From: Clostridioides difficile
GTDB taxonomy: Bacteria; Bacillota; Clostridia; Peptostreptococcales; Peptostreptococcaceae
Direction of reading: 5' to 3'
NCBI GenBank assembly: GCA_012955965.1
Contig: JABBZI010000007.1
Span: forward strand, 62,001-126,000
Length of the DNA: 64,000 bases
The position numbers were made by a program, and so were the translations under genes. Of the stretch, positions 19,866 to 28,278 are shown in pieces (the first letter of the stretch is position 1; every line of letters starts with the position of its first letter). The notes under the pieces are model-generated. The model saw only the letters and a program-made list of their open reading frames with translations. It did no database searches and had not been told where the DNA came from.

Positions 19866-20402
19866 TTAATGTATGTCTCTTATAAGTAAGTCGATAACTT
19901 CGGCATACATATAAGATGCATTATTTTTCCAGTTGTTGCAAATAAGTTTTGCTTGTTTTTCTGATGAAACATTTAGATTTAAATCTATTAAGTTAGACTG
20001 ATTTTCTATGACTCTAAGGTTGACAATAAATTCATTATCACTTTGTTTTACAAAACTAGACTTTACTTGAGTATCTGCTAGTAAATTTTCTTTATTAGAA
20101 TCTATATACTTGTCTATTTTTTCTGTAACACTAGTAGGTATTCGATTAAAGAAGTATTCTAGACTTTCTACGCCTCTTTGAGTAAGAGCATAATATTCTC
20201 TGTCAGAGTCTTTATATGTAGTCAAAAACTTAGATTCCATAAGCTGAGATAAAAGCTGTTGCAATGAAAAGTAATTCATCATCTCAGTCTCTAATACTAC
20301 TTGAGTTATTTGAGAATTAGTTAAATCCATTTTAATTTTTTCTAATATATATAAAATTAAAAGTTTATGATACGCTAATTCTTCAGACGAGTTTTCAAAC
20401 AT
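19866..20402 (-). CDS. DUF4364 family protein, winged-helix-like
   Basis: 178 aa from ATG 20402, nine bases after GGAGG. The N-terminal ~90 residues read as a winged-helix DNA-binding fold (LAYHKLLILYILEKI, then LLSQLMESKFLTTY and YALTQRGVESLEYF). The C-terminal half is beta-rich. The family is common in clostridia and poorly characterised; a transcription-factor role is an inference. Confidence 0.75.
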   Translation of the reverse strand: MFENSSEELAYHKLLILYILEKIKMDLTNSQITQVVLETEMMNYFSLQQLLSQLMESKFLTTYKDSDREYYALTQRGVESLEYFFNRIPTSVTEKIDKYIDSNKENLLADTQVKSSFVKQSDNEFIVNLRVIENQSNLIDLNLNVSSEKQAKLICNNWKNNASYMYAEVIDLLIRDIH

Positions 20403-20540
20403 AAATATCATCCTCCGTCAAACTATTTCTATATATAATATATTAAACTAATTTATACAAAATTAAAAGAACAATTTGTATAGTATTATGAATCTTTAAC
20501 AAATCATATAAAATTAATTTTATAAACAAATACAGAGAAA

Positions 20541-20564
20541 CAGGGCTACTAATTAGCAGCCCTG
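20541..20564 (-). terminator. Terminator of sspB
   Basis: CAGGGCTGCTAATTAGTAGC plus CCTG on the minus strand is a near-perfect hairpin with a TTTCTCTG tail. Confidence 0.8.
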
Positions 20565-20592
20565 TTGATACCCAGGTGTCAAAATTTACTAT

Positions 20593-20796
20593 CTATTTTC
20601 CAGCCATTTGTCTTTCAGCCATTTCAACTAATTTCTTAGTCATGTATCCACCAACATATCCATTTTCTCTAGCTGTTAAGTTACCTTTGTCTATGTTTTC
20701 ATAGTTAGATAAACCTATTTCGTTAGCTATTTCTAATTTCATTTGGTTTAAAGCAGCTTTTGCTTCTGGCACTACTGTTCTGTTTGAATTTGACAT
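20593..20796 (-). CDS. sspB: Small acid-soluble spore protein, alpha/beta type
   Basis: 67 aa from ATG 20796, eight bases after GAGGAGG; a longer frame from 20814 runs through the ribosome site. It has the two SASP signatures: KLEIANEIGL (which includes the GPR-protease cleavage context) and GNLTARENGYVGGYMTKKLVEMAE. These proteins coat spore DNA, change it to an A-like form and protect it from UV; they are degraded at germination. A sigma-G-like promoter lies just upstream. Neighbourhood suggests the sspB locus. Confidence 0.95.
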   Translation of the reverse strand: MSNSNRTVVPEAKAALNQMKLEIANEIGLSNYENIDKGNLTARENGYVGGYMTKKLVEMAERQMAGK

Positions 20797-20824
20797 AGTA
20801 AATTTCCTCCTCAAATAATTAGTT

Positions 20825-20854
20825 TATGATGTCTAACAACACTTTTATTTATGT
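20825..20854 (-). promoter_or_regulatory. Candidate sigma-G promoter of sspB
   Basis: On the minus strand, ACATA (-35-like) and CATCATA (fits CATNNTA) are separated by 18 bases, and the -10 ends about 28 bases before the start codon. Expected for a forespore SASP gene; matched by eye only. Confidence 0.4.
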
Positions 20855-21086
20855 GATGTTAATACTAATTTCTCCAAAATAAAAACAATATATACAGAAA
20901 AATAAAGGTAAAAATGTAAAAAATATTAAAAAATTAAATAAATGGAGATTTTGAAGCATTTAACTAGAACAATATAGGCTTTGTTTTTTTACTTATTGTC
21001 TTATAAATTAAATATTACAGTACTTTTTTGAGCTAAAAAAAAATAAATTTTAAATATAGAAGAAATTATTTAAAAGGGGGAATTGT

Positions 21087-21851
21087 ATGAAAAGAGAAGT
21101 CAAAAGAACTAAAGCTTTGATATATAGTGTTTTATTTTTTTCATTATTATTAGTATTAATATTTGCTCTTGTTTATGGAATAAAGTACGTATGTTCCAAG
21201 TCTGATAACTCAAAAATGCCTATATATAAAGTTGATACAAATGAGAAAAAAATAGCTTTAAGTTTTGATGTTGCGTGGGGAACTAATAATATGGATGAAA
21301 TTCTAAAGATTTTAGATAAACATAATGTAAAAGCTACTTTTTTTCTAGTTGGTAGCTGGGTAGATGATAATCAAGATATTGTAAAGTCTATAGATGAAAA
21401 AGGACATGAAATTGGAAATCATTCAAATACCCATGCGAATTTGAAAGAAATATCAAAAGAAGATATAAAAAAGGAAGTAGAAACTACATCAGGAAAAATA
21501 TTTAATATAACAGGAAAAAGGACTAATTTGTTTAGACCACCTTTTGGAGATGTAAACAACAAAGCTATGGACATTTGCAGTGATTTAGGTTATAAAGTAA
21601 TTAAGTGGGATGTAGACTCTATAGATTGGAAAGAACTTGGTCCAAATCACGTAATTGAAAAAGTAATAAAAGAATCTCAACCTGGTTCAATAGTTTTATT
21701 TCATGCTAATATAAATGATGTAGATAACTATTTAGATACTATAATAAGTAAACTTAAAAAAGATGGATACAGTTTAGTAAAAGTATCTGACTTATTGTAT
21801 AAAGATAATTACATAGTTGATTCTAATGGAGTGCAAAAACCTAGGAATTGA
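21087..21851 (+). CDS. PdaB-like polysaccharide deacetylase, sporulation-associated family
   Basis: 254 aa: one N-terminal membrane helix (~res 11-34), then a NodB domain. Motif 1 is altered to SFDVAWG (second Asp missing), as is usual for the PdaB subgroup; the H-x3-H motif is HSNTH, motif 3 is RPPFG, and VDSIDWKELG and GSIVLFHAN follow. PdaB proteins are needed for spore stability in Bacillus, though their activity is unclear. Next to sspB, which fits a spore role. ATG 21087 follows AAGGGGG. Confidence 0.85.
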   Translation: MKREVKRTKALIYSVLFFSLLLVLIFALVYGIKYVCSKSDNSKMPIYKVDTNEKKIALSFDVAWGTNNMDEILKILDKHNVKATFFLVGSWVDDNQDIVKSIDEKGHEIGNHSNTHANLKEISKEDIKKEVETTSGKIFNITGKRTNLFRPPFGDVNNKAMDICSDLGYKVIKWDVDSIDWKELGPNHVIEKVIKESQPGSIVLFHANINDVDNYLDTIISKLKKDGYSLVKVSDLLYKDNYIVDSNGVQKPRN

Positions 21852-21908
21852 CAAGCAGTAAATGTATATTTTAAGTAAAGTTGTGGTAAATTATATAGTA
21901 TATGTTAG

Positions 21909-21953
21909 AAAAGTGTCGATAAAAAGACGGTGTCTATTTATTGACACTTTTTA
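21909..21953 (+). terminator. Terminator hairpin after the PdaB-like gene, containing a PrdR-type palindrome
   Basis: AAAAGTGTCGATAAA pairs with TTTATTGACACTTTTT across a 14-base loop. Its right part also contains the palindrome GTGTC-N8-GACAC at 21930-21947. Confidence 0.75.
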
Positions 21954-22016
21954 TGCATGTATGCGATATCAATAATTATAGATTAAATTGGTTAAAAAAG
22001 TGTCTAATAATTGACT
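21930..22016 (+). promoter_or_regulatory. Candidate PrdR activator sites upstream of prdC
   Basis: GTGTC-TATTTATT-GACAC at 21930-21947 and a weaker copy GTGTC-TAATAATT-GACTT at 22000-22017. They lie 85-155 bases before the sigma-54 -24 element, the normal distance for an enhancer. The same palindrome occurs upstream of prdA. Confidence 0.6.
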
Positions 22017-22100
22017 TTTTCAAAATGAGTTTAAATGTTTGAAAGAAATTATGGATGCTGTAAGATAGTATTTTCAAAGGGTATAAGTTTGTTTAAAAGT

Positions 22101-22116
22101 TGGCATAGAAATTGCT
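22101..22116 (+). promoter_or_regulatory. Sigma-54 promoter of prdC
   Basis: TTGGCATAGAAATTGCTT: the invariant GG (22102-22103) and GC (22114-22115) are separated by ten bases, as SigL requires. The same sequence type precedes prdA. Confidence 0.85.
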
Positions 22117-22241
22117 TTGTTAATAATCGATATGTTCTATAGAAATAAACAATATGTTAAGACATTGTAATAGAAAAACAACATTAACATTATTTGAACA
22201 AGCTTATAAAAAAAATTAATATACTTAAGGGGGCGTACTAG

Positions 22242-23555
22242 TTGAACAAACTATATTCTATTTTATTAAAACAACACGTTGGTGGTCCAGATAAACCAGT
22301 AGTAAGTGTTGGAGATGTAGTAAAAAAAGGAACTCTAATCGCAGAACCAGCAGGATTAGGGGCAAATATTTATGCCAGTGTTAGCGGAAAAATAAGTGAA
22401 ATAAATGACCAAGCTATAGTGATCGAAGCTGATGAAGTGCAAGATGATACTTTTGAACCATTAAAAGGAGAAGGTATACTTGACCTAATTAAAGAAGCTG
22501 GAGTTGTGGGAATGGGTGGAGCAGGATTCCCTACTCATATAAAATTAAACATAGATTTAAAAGGTGGAACAATATTAGCAAATGCTGCTGAATGTGAACC
22601 TTTATTAGCTCATAACATAAAAGAAATAGAAGAAAGACCAGAAATAGTTTACCAAGGTATAAAGTATGCTATGGAAGTTACTAATGCTGGAAAAGGTATG
22701 CTAGCAATAAAAAGCAAACATCCAGAAGCAATAGCAGCATTCAAAAAAGTAATAAAGCCAGGAGATAACATAGAAGTTGCAGAACTAGTTGATATGTACC
22801 CAATGGGAGAAGAGAGAGCGATAGTAAGAGACGTTCTAGGTAAATTACTTGAGCCAACTCAATTACCTTCAGAAGCTAATGCAGTAGTAATAAATGTAGA
22901 AACATTAACTAGAATAGTAGAAGCTGTTGAGCAAAAAAGACCAGTTATATCTAAAAATGTAACTGTAGTTGGTCAATTAAACAGTGGAAAAGAATCTATA
23001 GTATTTGAAGATGTGCCAATCGGAACTACTGTTGGAGAATTAATTGAAAGAGCTGGTGGAATAAAAGGTGAATATGGTGAAATAATCTTAGGAGGACCTT
23101 TCACTGGTAAAGCTACTACTTTAGATACTCCAATAACTAAAACTAGTGGTGGTATAATCGTTACTATGCCATTTGTTAATGAAAAGAGAAAAATGGGTCT
23201 TTTAGTCTGTGCATGTGGACCTAATGAAGAAAGAATGAGAGACATAGCAGCTAAAATGGGAGTTACTGATATAGTATCAGTTCAAAAATGTAAACAAGCT
23301 CAAGAAATTAAAGGTGCATTAAAATGTGAAAATCCAGGACACTGTCCAGGACAAGCTCAAAAATGTATAGAATTTAAGAAAGCTGGAGCAGAAGTTATAT
23401 TAATCGGAAACTGTACTGACTGTAGTAACACAGTAATGGGTTCTGCACCAAAATTAAAATTAGGTGTATATCATATTACTGACCATGTAATGAGAACAGT
23501 TAATCACCCATTAATAAGAAGAATAAAAGGTGACGTAAGATTAAAAATAAAATAA
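22242..23555 (+). CDS. prdC: Proline reductase-associated electron transfer protein PrdC (RnfC-like)
   Basis: 437 aa from TTG 22242, following AAGGGGG. RnfC-like protein: an N-terminal barrel-sandwich part (HVGGPDKPVV...), the nucleotide/flavin-binding GVVGMGGAGFPTHIKL and NAAECEPLLAHN blocks, and a Cys-rich C-terminus (VCACG, KCENPGHCPGQAQKC, GNCTDC). It is thought to deliver NADH electrons to the proline reductase, possibly at the membrane near the Rnf complex. No in-frame TGA, so no selenocysteine in this copy. Control is from a sigma-54 promoter with PrdR-type sites. It is separated from the prdA operon by the surface protein gene and prdR. Confidence 0.93.
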   Translation: MNKLYSILLKQHVGGPDKPVVSVGDVVKKGTLIAEPAGLGANIYASVSGKISEINDQAIVIEADEVQDDTFEPLKGEGILDLIKEAGVVGMGGAGFPTHIKLNIDLKGGTILANAAECEPLLAHNIKEIEERPEIVYQGIKYAMEVTNAGKGMLAIKSKHPEAIAAFKKVIKPGDNIEVAELVDMYPMGEERAIVRDVLGKLLEPTQLPSEANAVVINVETLTRIVEAVEQKRPVISKNVTVVGQLNSGKESIVFEDVPIGTTVGELIERAGGIKGEYGEIILGGPFTGKATTLDTPITKTSGGIIVTMPFVNEKRKMGLLVCACGPNEERMRDIAAKMGVTDIVSVQKCKQAQEIKGALKCENPGHCPGQAQKCIEFKKAGAEVILIGNCTDCSNTVMGSAPKLKLGVYHITDHVMRTVNHPLIRRIKGDVRLKIK

Positions 23556-23582
23556 TATAATATAATATAAAAATATATAATA

Positions 23583-23629
23583 AAACATCCTTAGAAAAAA
23601 TTGTAAAATTATTTTCAAGGATGTTTTTT
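23583..23629 (+). terminator. Terminator of prdC
   Basis: AAAACATCCTT pairs with AAGGATGTTTT, followed by TTT. Confidence 0.9.
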
Positions 23630-23829
23630 GTTGTGATATGTCGATAACATTAACGAATAATATAAATAATATGGAAGAAATAGACAAAATATAATATGTA
23701 ATATATAATAATGACAATAGCTATTAAAATTATATTAGACGAAAACAAACTCAGATATGTGGCCATATTGACATATAAAAATTGAATTGAGTCAATTATC
23801 CAATAGAGTTAAGATTTTTGTATTATCTC

Positions 23830-23854
23830 AAGATACTCTAAAGTATCTTTTTTA
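23830..23854 (+). terminator. Second terminator between prdC and the surface protein gene
   Basis: AAGATAC-TCTAAA-GTATCTT plus T-run. No gene lies between it and the prdC terminator about 200 bases before, so it ends either read-through or an unannotated short transcript. Confidence 0.75.
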
Positions 23855-23955
23855 GTGTGGAAATAAGTTTTTGTCTCTTGCTAATAATTTTAGAATGTTC
23901 GTAAAGAGTGCACTTAAAAAATAAAAAGTATTACAAAAATAAAAATTACTAAAAA

Positions 23956-24047
23956 CCTATTTATAGAAACTGTGAAGTATATCTTAAATTTGGGCACTTA
24001 AAAGATATATGGAGTTAGTAGTGCAACCTGCTATAAATATAAATAGG
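23956..24047 (+). promoter_or_regulatory. c-di-GMP-II riboswitch directly on the start region of the surface protein gene
   Basis: The aptamer core matches the class II pattern: GAAAC after P1 (23966-23970), P2 formed by GTATATCTT (23977-23985) with AAGATATAT (24002-24010), TTAAATTTGGGCACTT and AGTTAGTAGTGCAACC with the GCAC/GTGC pseudoknot. P1 is ATTTATAG (23959-23966) with CTATAAAT (24031-24038). A rival 10-bp stem, 23956-23965 with 24038-24047, would cover the first half of the AGGAGG at 24045-24050. Binding of c-di-GMP should therefore free the ribosome site and switch translation on. Confidence 0.92.
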
Positions 24048-24056
24048 AGGAAAATC

Positions 24057-26147
24057 TTGAAAATAAAAATTAAAAAATCAAGTATAGTTAGTTTAGTAAT
24101 TGCTTTTAGTATAGCATTTACTGCATTTGCACCAATAATATCTTATGCTGACGAAGTAAGTGGAAAAGATACAATACTTGATGGAGAGAAACCATCAGGA
24201 GGAGAAACACCAGACGGAGAGAAACCATCAGGGGGAGAAACACCAGATGGAGAGAAACCATCAGGGGGAGAAACACCAGATGGAGAGAAACCATCAGGAG
24301 GAGAAACACCAGATGGAGAGAAGCCATCAGGAGGAGAAACACCAGATGGAGAGAAGCCATCAGGAGGAGAAACACCAGATGGAGAGAAACCATCAGGAGA
24401 AGAAATTCCAGATGGAGAGAAGCCATCAGGAGAAGAAGCACCAGATGGAGAGAAACCATTAGATGAAATTATACCATCACAAGAAGAGGAAGAATTAGAA
24501 GTAGAAGAAATGAGTTTGAATCAGAATATTGAAGATATTCTTAATCTTACTATATCTCAAATAAATAAGCTTGTATATAATTTCTGGGGAGACGAAAATG
24601 ATGTAAAAACAGACGGACAGTCAGAAATTAATGAAGTACTTACTTCAAAGGATGGAAATACTAGTCTTTGGTATAATGATAAAAATTCAAAAGTAAAGAA
24701 TACTTTTTTATTAAAAGAAACAGACGGTTCAGATAGACCTTATTTTAATATAAGATTTGATGAGAATACAAAAACTTTAACTTTCGATTATGTAATAGAA
24801 GGTCTTATAGGTGCAAGCTATAAGGATGGTAAATATGTAATAGAAGGTGAAGATGGAGATCAAACTGCATTTTGTTATAATAATCATCTAAAATCTCCAA
24901 GTAGTGAACATAAGAGTCCGTATTTGCCAGCAGAAGACTTTAATGGTCAAGAAAATCAAAATGAAGATGCAATTAAATCTATACTATATGCAGGTTCTGA
25001 GTTTGATGGATTTGGATATAAGCAACAATTTAATTTAGGTGGAAAAGAATATGAAATTATGGCTCATTCTGTTACTCAAGATGCAATTTGGATTACACTT
25101 GGACAAATGAATGAGCAAGAAAGACTTAAGTTATATCAAAATAATATAAAACTTTATGACAGATTTATAGCAGATGCAAAAACAGAAGAAGAAAAAGCTG
25201 AGTATCTAAAAGGCAAAGAAGCAGCAATAAATAGAAAAGCTTATTTAGAAGCATTATTAGAAGCTGGTCATAAGGAGTTAAAGCCAAATGATACAGGAAG
25301 ACCTAGTTTAAGTAGTGGTTTAACTGATATTAAATTTGATAAAAATCAAGATGGAACTTACGAAACAGAAGCTGTAGCTCTAGTAGGTTATAGTGGTGTG
25401 GTTAAGTTGAAATTACCAGATGGAGTAACTGCTTATGATGAAAATGGAAATATAATAGGTACAGGTGAAGTAGAAATTTCAACACAGCAAAAGTTTAAAC
25501 TTAAGAGTGTAGATAAGCCAGATGTAAAAGATAAGATATCTGCGTTATCTTATGATTATATTTTCCCAAAAGCTATTCAATATTTTAAGACAGTTTTCGA
25601 TTTTGGAAAAAAAGACCACTCATCTACACTACCAGCTAGTAAGCAAAATTTATTGAGCTATACAATAGAACAAAAAAGTGGTGAAGAAGTTAATTTCAAC
25701 ATAGGTGTACCAACGGATGGAAACCCAGATGTGAATCCACCAATACCACCAGATAATGGTAATGACAATTCAAATGGTCATAAACCTAAACCATCACCAC
25801 CAACAGATGACACAGTGATAAATCCACCAGTGCCACCAACAGATGATACAGTGATAAATCCACCAGTACCACCATCAGATGATGATACAGTGGTAAATCC
25901 ACCAATACCACCAACAAATGATGATACAGTGGTAAACCCACCAGTACCACCATCAGGTGATGTAGTGGAAAATACATCAGTACCATCAAAAGATAATACA
26001 GTAGTAAATCCACCAGTGCCACCAACAAATGACACAGTTGTAAAATCACCAAAAACAGGTGATGAAACTCAAATAGTGCCATATGTACTTATTGGTATTA
26101 TAGCAATTTGTGGATTGGTATATCAAACTAAAAGAACAAAAAATTAA
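24057..26147 (+). CDS. Sortase-anchored surface protein, PPEP-1 target (CD3246-type adhesin)
   Basis: 696 aa from TTG 24057, six bases after AGGAGG. The ATG at 24009 is inside the riboswitch and cannot be the start. Signal peptide SLVIAFSIAFTAFAPIISYA, then about eight 11-residue tandem repeats (DGEKPSGGETP), a globular part, and a Pro-rich stalk with six intact NPP(V/I)PP motifs and one degenerate copy. This is the sequence cut by the secreted Pro-Pro endopeptidase of C. difficile. The C-terminus has the sortase B motif SPKTG, a membrane helix and a KRTK tail. High c-di-GMP should raise its level; it favours attachment, and PPEP-1 releases it. Confidence 0.92.
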   Translation: MKIKIKKSSIVSLVIAFSIAFTAFAPIISYADEVSGKDTILDGEKPSGGETPDGEKPSGGETPDGEKPSGGETPDGEKPSGGETPDGEKPSGGETPDGEKPSGGETPDGEKPSGEEIPDGEKPSGEEAPDGEKPLDEIIPSQEEEELEVEEMSLNQNIEDILNLTISQINKLVYNFWGDENDVKTDGQSEINEVLTSKDGNTSLWYNDKNSKVKNTFLLKETDGSDRPYFNIRFDENTKTLTFDYVIEGLIGASYKDGKYVIEGEDGDQTAFCYNNHLKSPSSEHKSPYLPAEDFNGQENQNEDAIKSILYAGSEFDGFGYKQQFNLGGKEYEIMAHSVTQDAIWITLGQMNEQERLKLYQNNIKLYDRFIADAKTEEEKAEYLKGKEAAINRKAYLEALLEAGHKELKPNDTGRPSLSSGLTDIKFDKNQDGTYETEAVALVGYSGVVKLKLPDGVTAYDENGNIIGTGEVEISTQQKFKLKSVDKPDVKDKISALSYDYIFPKAIQYFKTVFDFGKKDHSSTLPASKQNLLSYTIEQKSGEEVNFNIGVPTDGNPDVNPPIPPDNGNDNSNGHKPKPSPPTDDTVINPPVPPTDDTVINPPVPPSDDDTVVNPPIPPTNDDTVVNPPVPPSGDVVENTSVPSKDNTVVNPPVPPTNDTVVKSPKTGDETQIVPYVLIGIIAICGLVYQTKRTKN
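24180..24462 (+). repeat. 33-bp tandem coding repeats in the surface protein gene
   Basis: Six nearly identical 33-base units coding DGEKPSGGETP, two changed units (GEEIP, GEEAP) and a partial last unit. All are in frame, so copy-number change would only lengthen or shorten the protein. Confidence 0.95.
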
Positions 26148-26183
26148 TATGGAGTACTGCTTGTTATTAAATTTTAAAATATA

Positions 26184-26224
26184 TTGTCTCAAACTGATTT
26201 AAAATCATTTTGAGGCATTTTTTT
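26184..26224 (+). terminator. Terminator of the surface protein gene
   Basis: TGTCTCAAACTGATTT pairs with AAATCATTTTGAGGCA, then seven T. The rest of the gap up to prdR (26225-26517) is AT-rich and must contain the prdR promoter; I see no sigma-54 site in it. Confidence 0.88.
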
Positions 26225-26517
26225 ATGTAAGTATAACCTTTGTTAGGACATATGTTAATTGTTTTGTGAATAGAAAAATAATTTGAAGGCGAAAATAGTA
26301 TTGAAAAAATAATATACTAAGGGTATAATTCATTTGATTTCATTTGTATAGATTTAAGTATTAATTTTAGTACTTACATGAATTTATATTAGAAATTTGT
26401 ATATTAATAACTTAATAAATTTTAATATTAATTATTTAATGAATTGTTATTATGATATGCTAGAATAAATATATATAAATAAGTTTTGATGATGTACTAC
26501 TATAAAGGGGGGACTTT

Positions 26518-28278
26518 ATGTTTTCGATACCAGAAGTAAAAAAAGTAGAAGAGGTAATGGATACAAAATTTACAACTATAGACGAAGACACAAGAATTGA
26601 AGATGCAATAAAAGAAATGATAAAAAGCAATACAAAAACTCTAATGGTAATAGATTCATCTGGTGAATTAAAAGGTATTATATCTATGACAGATATACAT
26701 AATCTTTATGACATGCATAAGAAGTATGACGGTCAGCCAGTAAAACTTATAATGAAAAAAGATGTAATATATGTCAGCGAAGGTTTAACCTTAGATGAGT
26801 GTAGAGATATAATGATATTGAAAAATATAGGAATTCTTCCTGTTCTTAGAGACAATAAAATTATTGGAGTCTTAAAGCAAGAGCATATTAGAGACTATTT
26901 ATATATGCATTTAGAAGACTATGGATTGACTTTGAAATATATTATAGGACAAATTAAAGAAGGAATTTGTGCCATAAATAACGAAGGTGTAGTTATATTG
27001 TGGAATAAGTTTATGGAGGAAAGATATGATATAAAATCTGAAGACATAGTCGGTCGACCGATGAACGAATTTTTGGAAAATACTATTTCAGAAAAAGTAT
27101 TAAACAGTAAAATCGGTATGAGTGACTTATATTTTACGGATAAAAAAGAAAATATGTATGCATTAGTTCATGCAAATCCTATATTTTATAAGGAAGAATT
27201 TATTGGTGTTGTATGTACAGAGGTTGATGTTACAGAAGCAAAGATACTTTCTCTTGAACTTGAAAAGGTAAATGACACATTGAAATATTTAAAGAATGAA
27301 GTTAAAAACCTATCCAAAGGTAGCTTTGATAAAATTTTAGGTAAAAGTTATAAATTGGAAAAATCGAAAGCGATTGCAAAACAAGTAGCTAGGACCAATA
27401 GTAGTATATTTATTTGGGGCGAAAGTGGTACAGGTAAAGAAGTATTTGCAAGAGCTATTCATGATTATAGTGAGAGAAAAGGTCAATTTATACCTGTTAA
27501 CTGTAGTGCAATACCAAATGAGTTATTTGAAAGTGAGTTTTTTGGATATGAATCAGGCGCATTTACTGGAGCAAGTAAAAAGGGTAGAATAGGCATATTT
27601 GAACTTGCAAAGGATGGAACTGTATTTTTAGATGAAATTGCTGATTTACCTCTTAGTATGCAGGCTAAGTTGCTTAGGGTGTTGCAGGAAAAAGAAATAA
27701 GAAGAGTTGGCGGAGATACTACAATAAAAATAAATCCTAGAATAATATCAGCTACTAATAAAGATTTAGGCAAAATGGTAAAAGCAGAAAAATTTAGAGA
27801 AGATTTATACTATAGATTAAATGTTGTGGAGATAAAGATTCCACCACTTAGAGAGAGAAAAGAGGATATAGGATTATTGGTGCATAGCTTTTTAGAAGAG
27901 ATATGTAAACAAAACAACAAACCTGTTCTTACAATTAGCAAAGATGTAATAGATATATTTCAAAATTACAGATGGAAAGGCAACATTAGAGAATTAAAAA
28001 ATACAATTGAAAATATGGTTGTTTTATCTCAAAACTCTAGCATAGAGGTGGAAGATGTACCAAGTTATATGATGGATTCCACTAATAAGAGTATTGAGGA
28101 AGAGGAATATCCTTTAGATTTGACAAAAGCTACTCAAAAGATTGAAGTAAAAAATATAACAAAGGCACTTAAAATGTCCAACGGAAATAAAGCTAAAGCG
28201 GCCAAAATATTAAATATACCAAGAACTACATTGTATTATAAGATAGAGCAGTATAAAATAGATGTGTCTAAAATATGA
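26518..28278 (+). CDS. prdR: Sigma-54-dependent activator of proline reductase genes, PrdR
   Basis: 586 aa. Two CBS motifs (~res 10-130), a PAS-like segment (~135-240), an AAA+ domain with Walker A GESGTGKE (~301), GAFTGA for sigma-54 contact (~347), Walker B GTVFLDEIADLP and the arginine-rich RERKEDIG, then a Fis-type HTH at the end (KAKAAKILNIPRTTLYYKI). CBS input is unusual for this regulator class. PrdR activates prd genes in response to proline and affects the alternative reductive pathways. It lies between its two likely targets; GTGTC-N8-GACAC palindromes are found near both. ATG 26518 follows AAGGGGGG. Confidence 0.93.
   Translation: MFSIPEVKKVEEVMDTKFTTIDEDTRIEDAIKEMIKSNTKTLMVIDSSGELKGIISMTDIHNLYDMHKKYDGQPVKLIMKKDVIYVSEGLTLDECRDIMILKNIGILPVLRDNKIIGVLKQEHIRDYLYMHLEDYGLTLKYIIGQIKEGICAINNEGVVILWNKFMEERYDIKSEDIVGRPMNEFLENTISEKVLNSKIGMSDLYFTDKKENMYALVHANPIFYKEEFIGVVCTEVDVTEAKILSLELEKVNDTLKYLKNEVKNLSKGSFDKILGKSYKLEKSKAIAKQVARTNSSIFIWGESGTGKEVFARAIHDYSERKGQFIPVNCSAIPNELFESEFFGYESGAFTGASKKGRIGIFELAKDGTVFLDEIADLPLSMQAKLLRVLQEKEIRRVGGDTTIKINPRIISATNKDLGKMVKAEKFREDLYYRLNVVEIKIPPLRERKEDIGLLVHSFLEEICKQNNKPVLTISKDVIDIFQNYRWKGNIRELKNTIENMVVLSQNSSIEVEDVPSYMMDSTNKSIEEEEYPLDLTKATQKIEVKNITKALKMSNGNKAKAAKILNIPRTTLYYKIEQYKIDVSKI

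Noticed and set aside
24009-24056. ATG at 24009 as the start of the surface protein
   Set aside because: It lies within the c-di-GMP aptamer between P2 and the pseudoknot and has no ribosome site; TTG 24057 follows AGGAGG and gives a proper signal peptide.
23854-24056. Remnant of a group I intron before the surface protein gene
   Set aside because: No intron-like core (P3-P7 region) can fit; only the aptamer and 18 bases remain. The upstream 100 bases look like plain promoter DNA.
24118-24462. Open frames overlapping the 33-bp repeats in other frames
   Set aside because: Periodic low-complexity translation of the repeat; no start signals.
24180-24462. CRISPR-like repeat array
   Set aside because: Units are contiguous without spacers and code for protein in frame.
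25778-26082. Minus-strand frames over the Pro-rich stalk
   Set aside because: Shadow of the NPPVPP repeats; no ribosome site.
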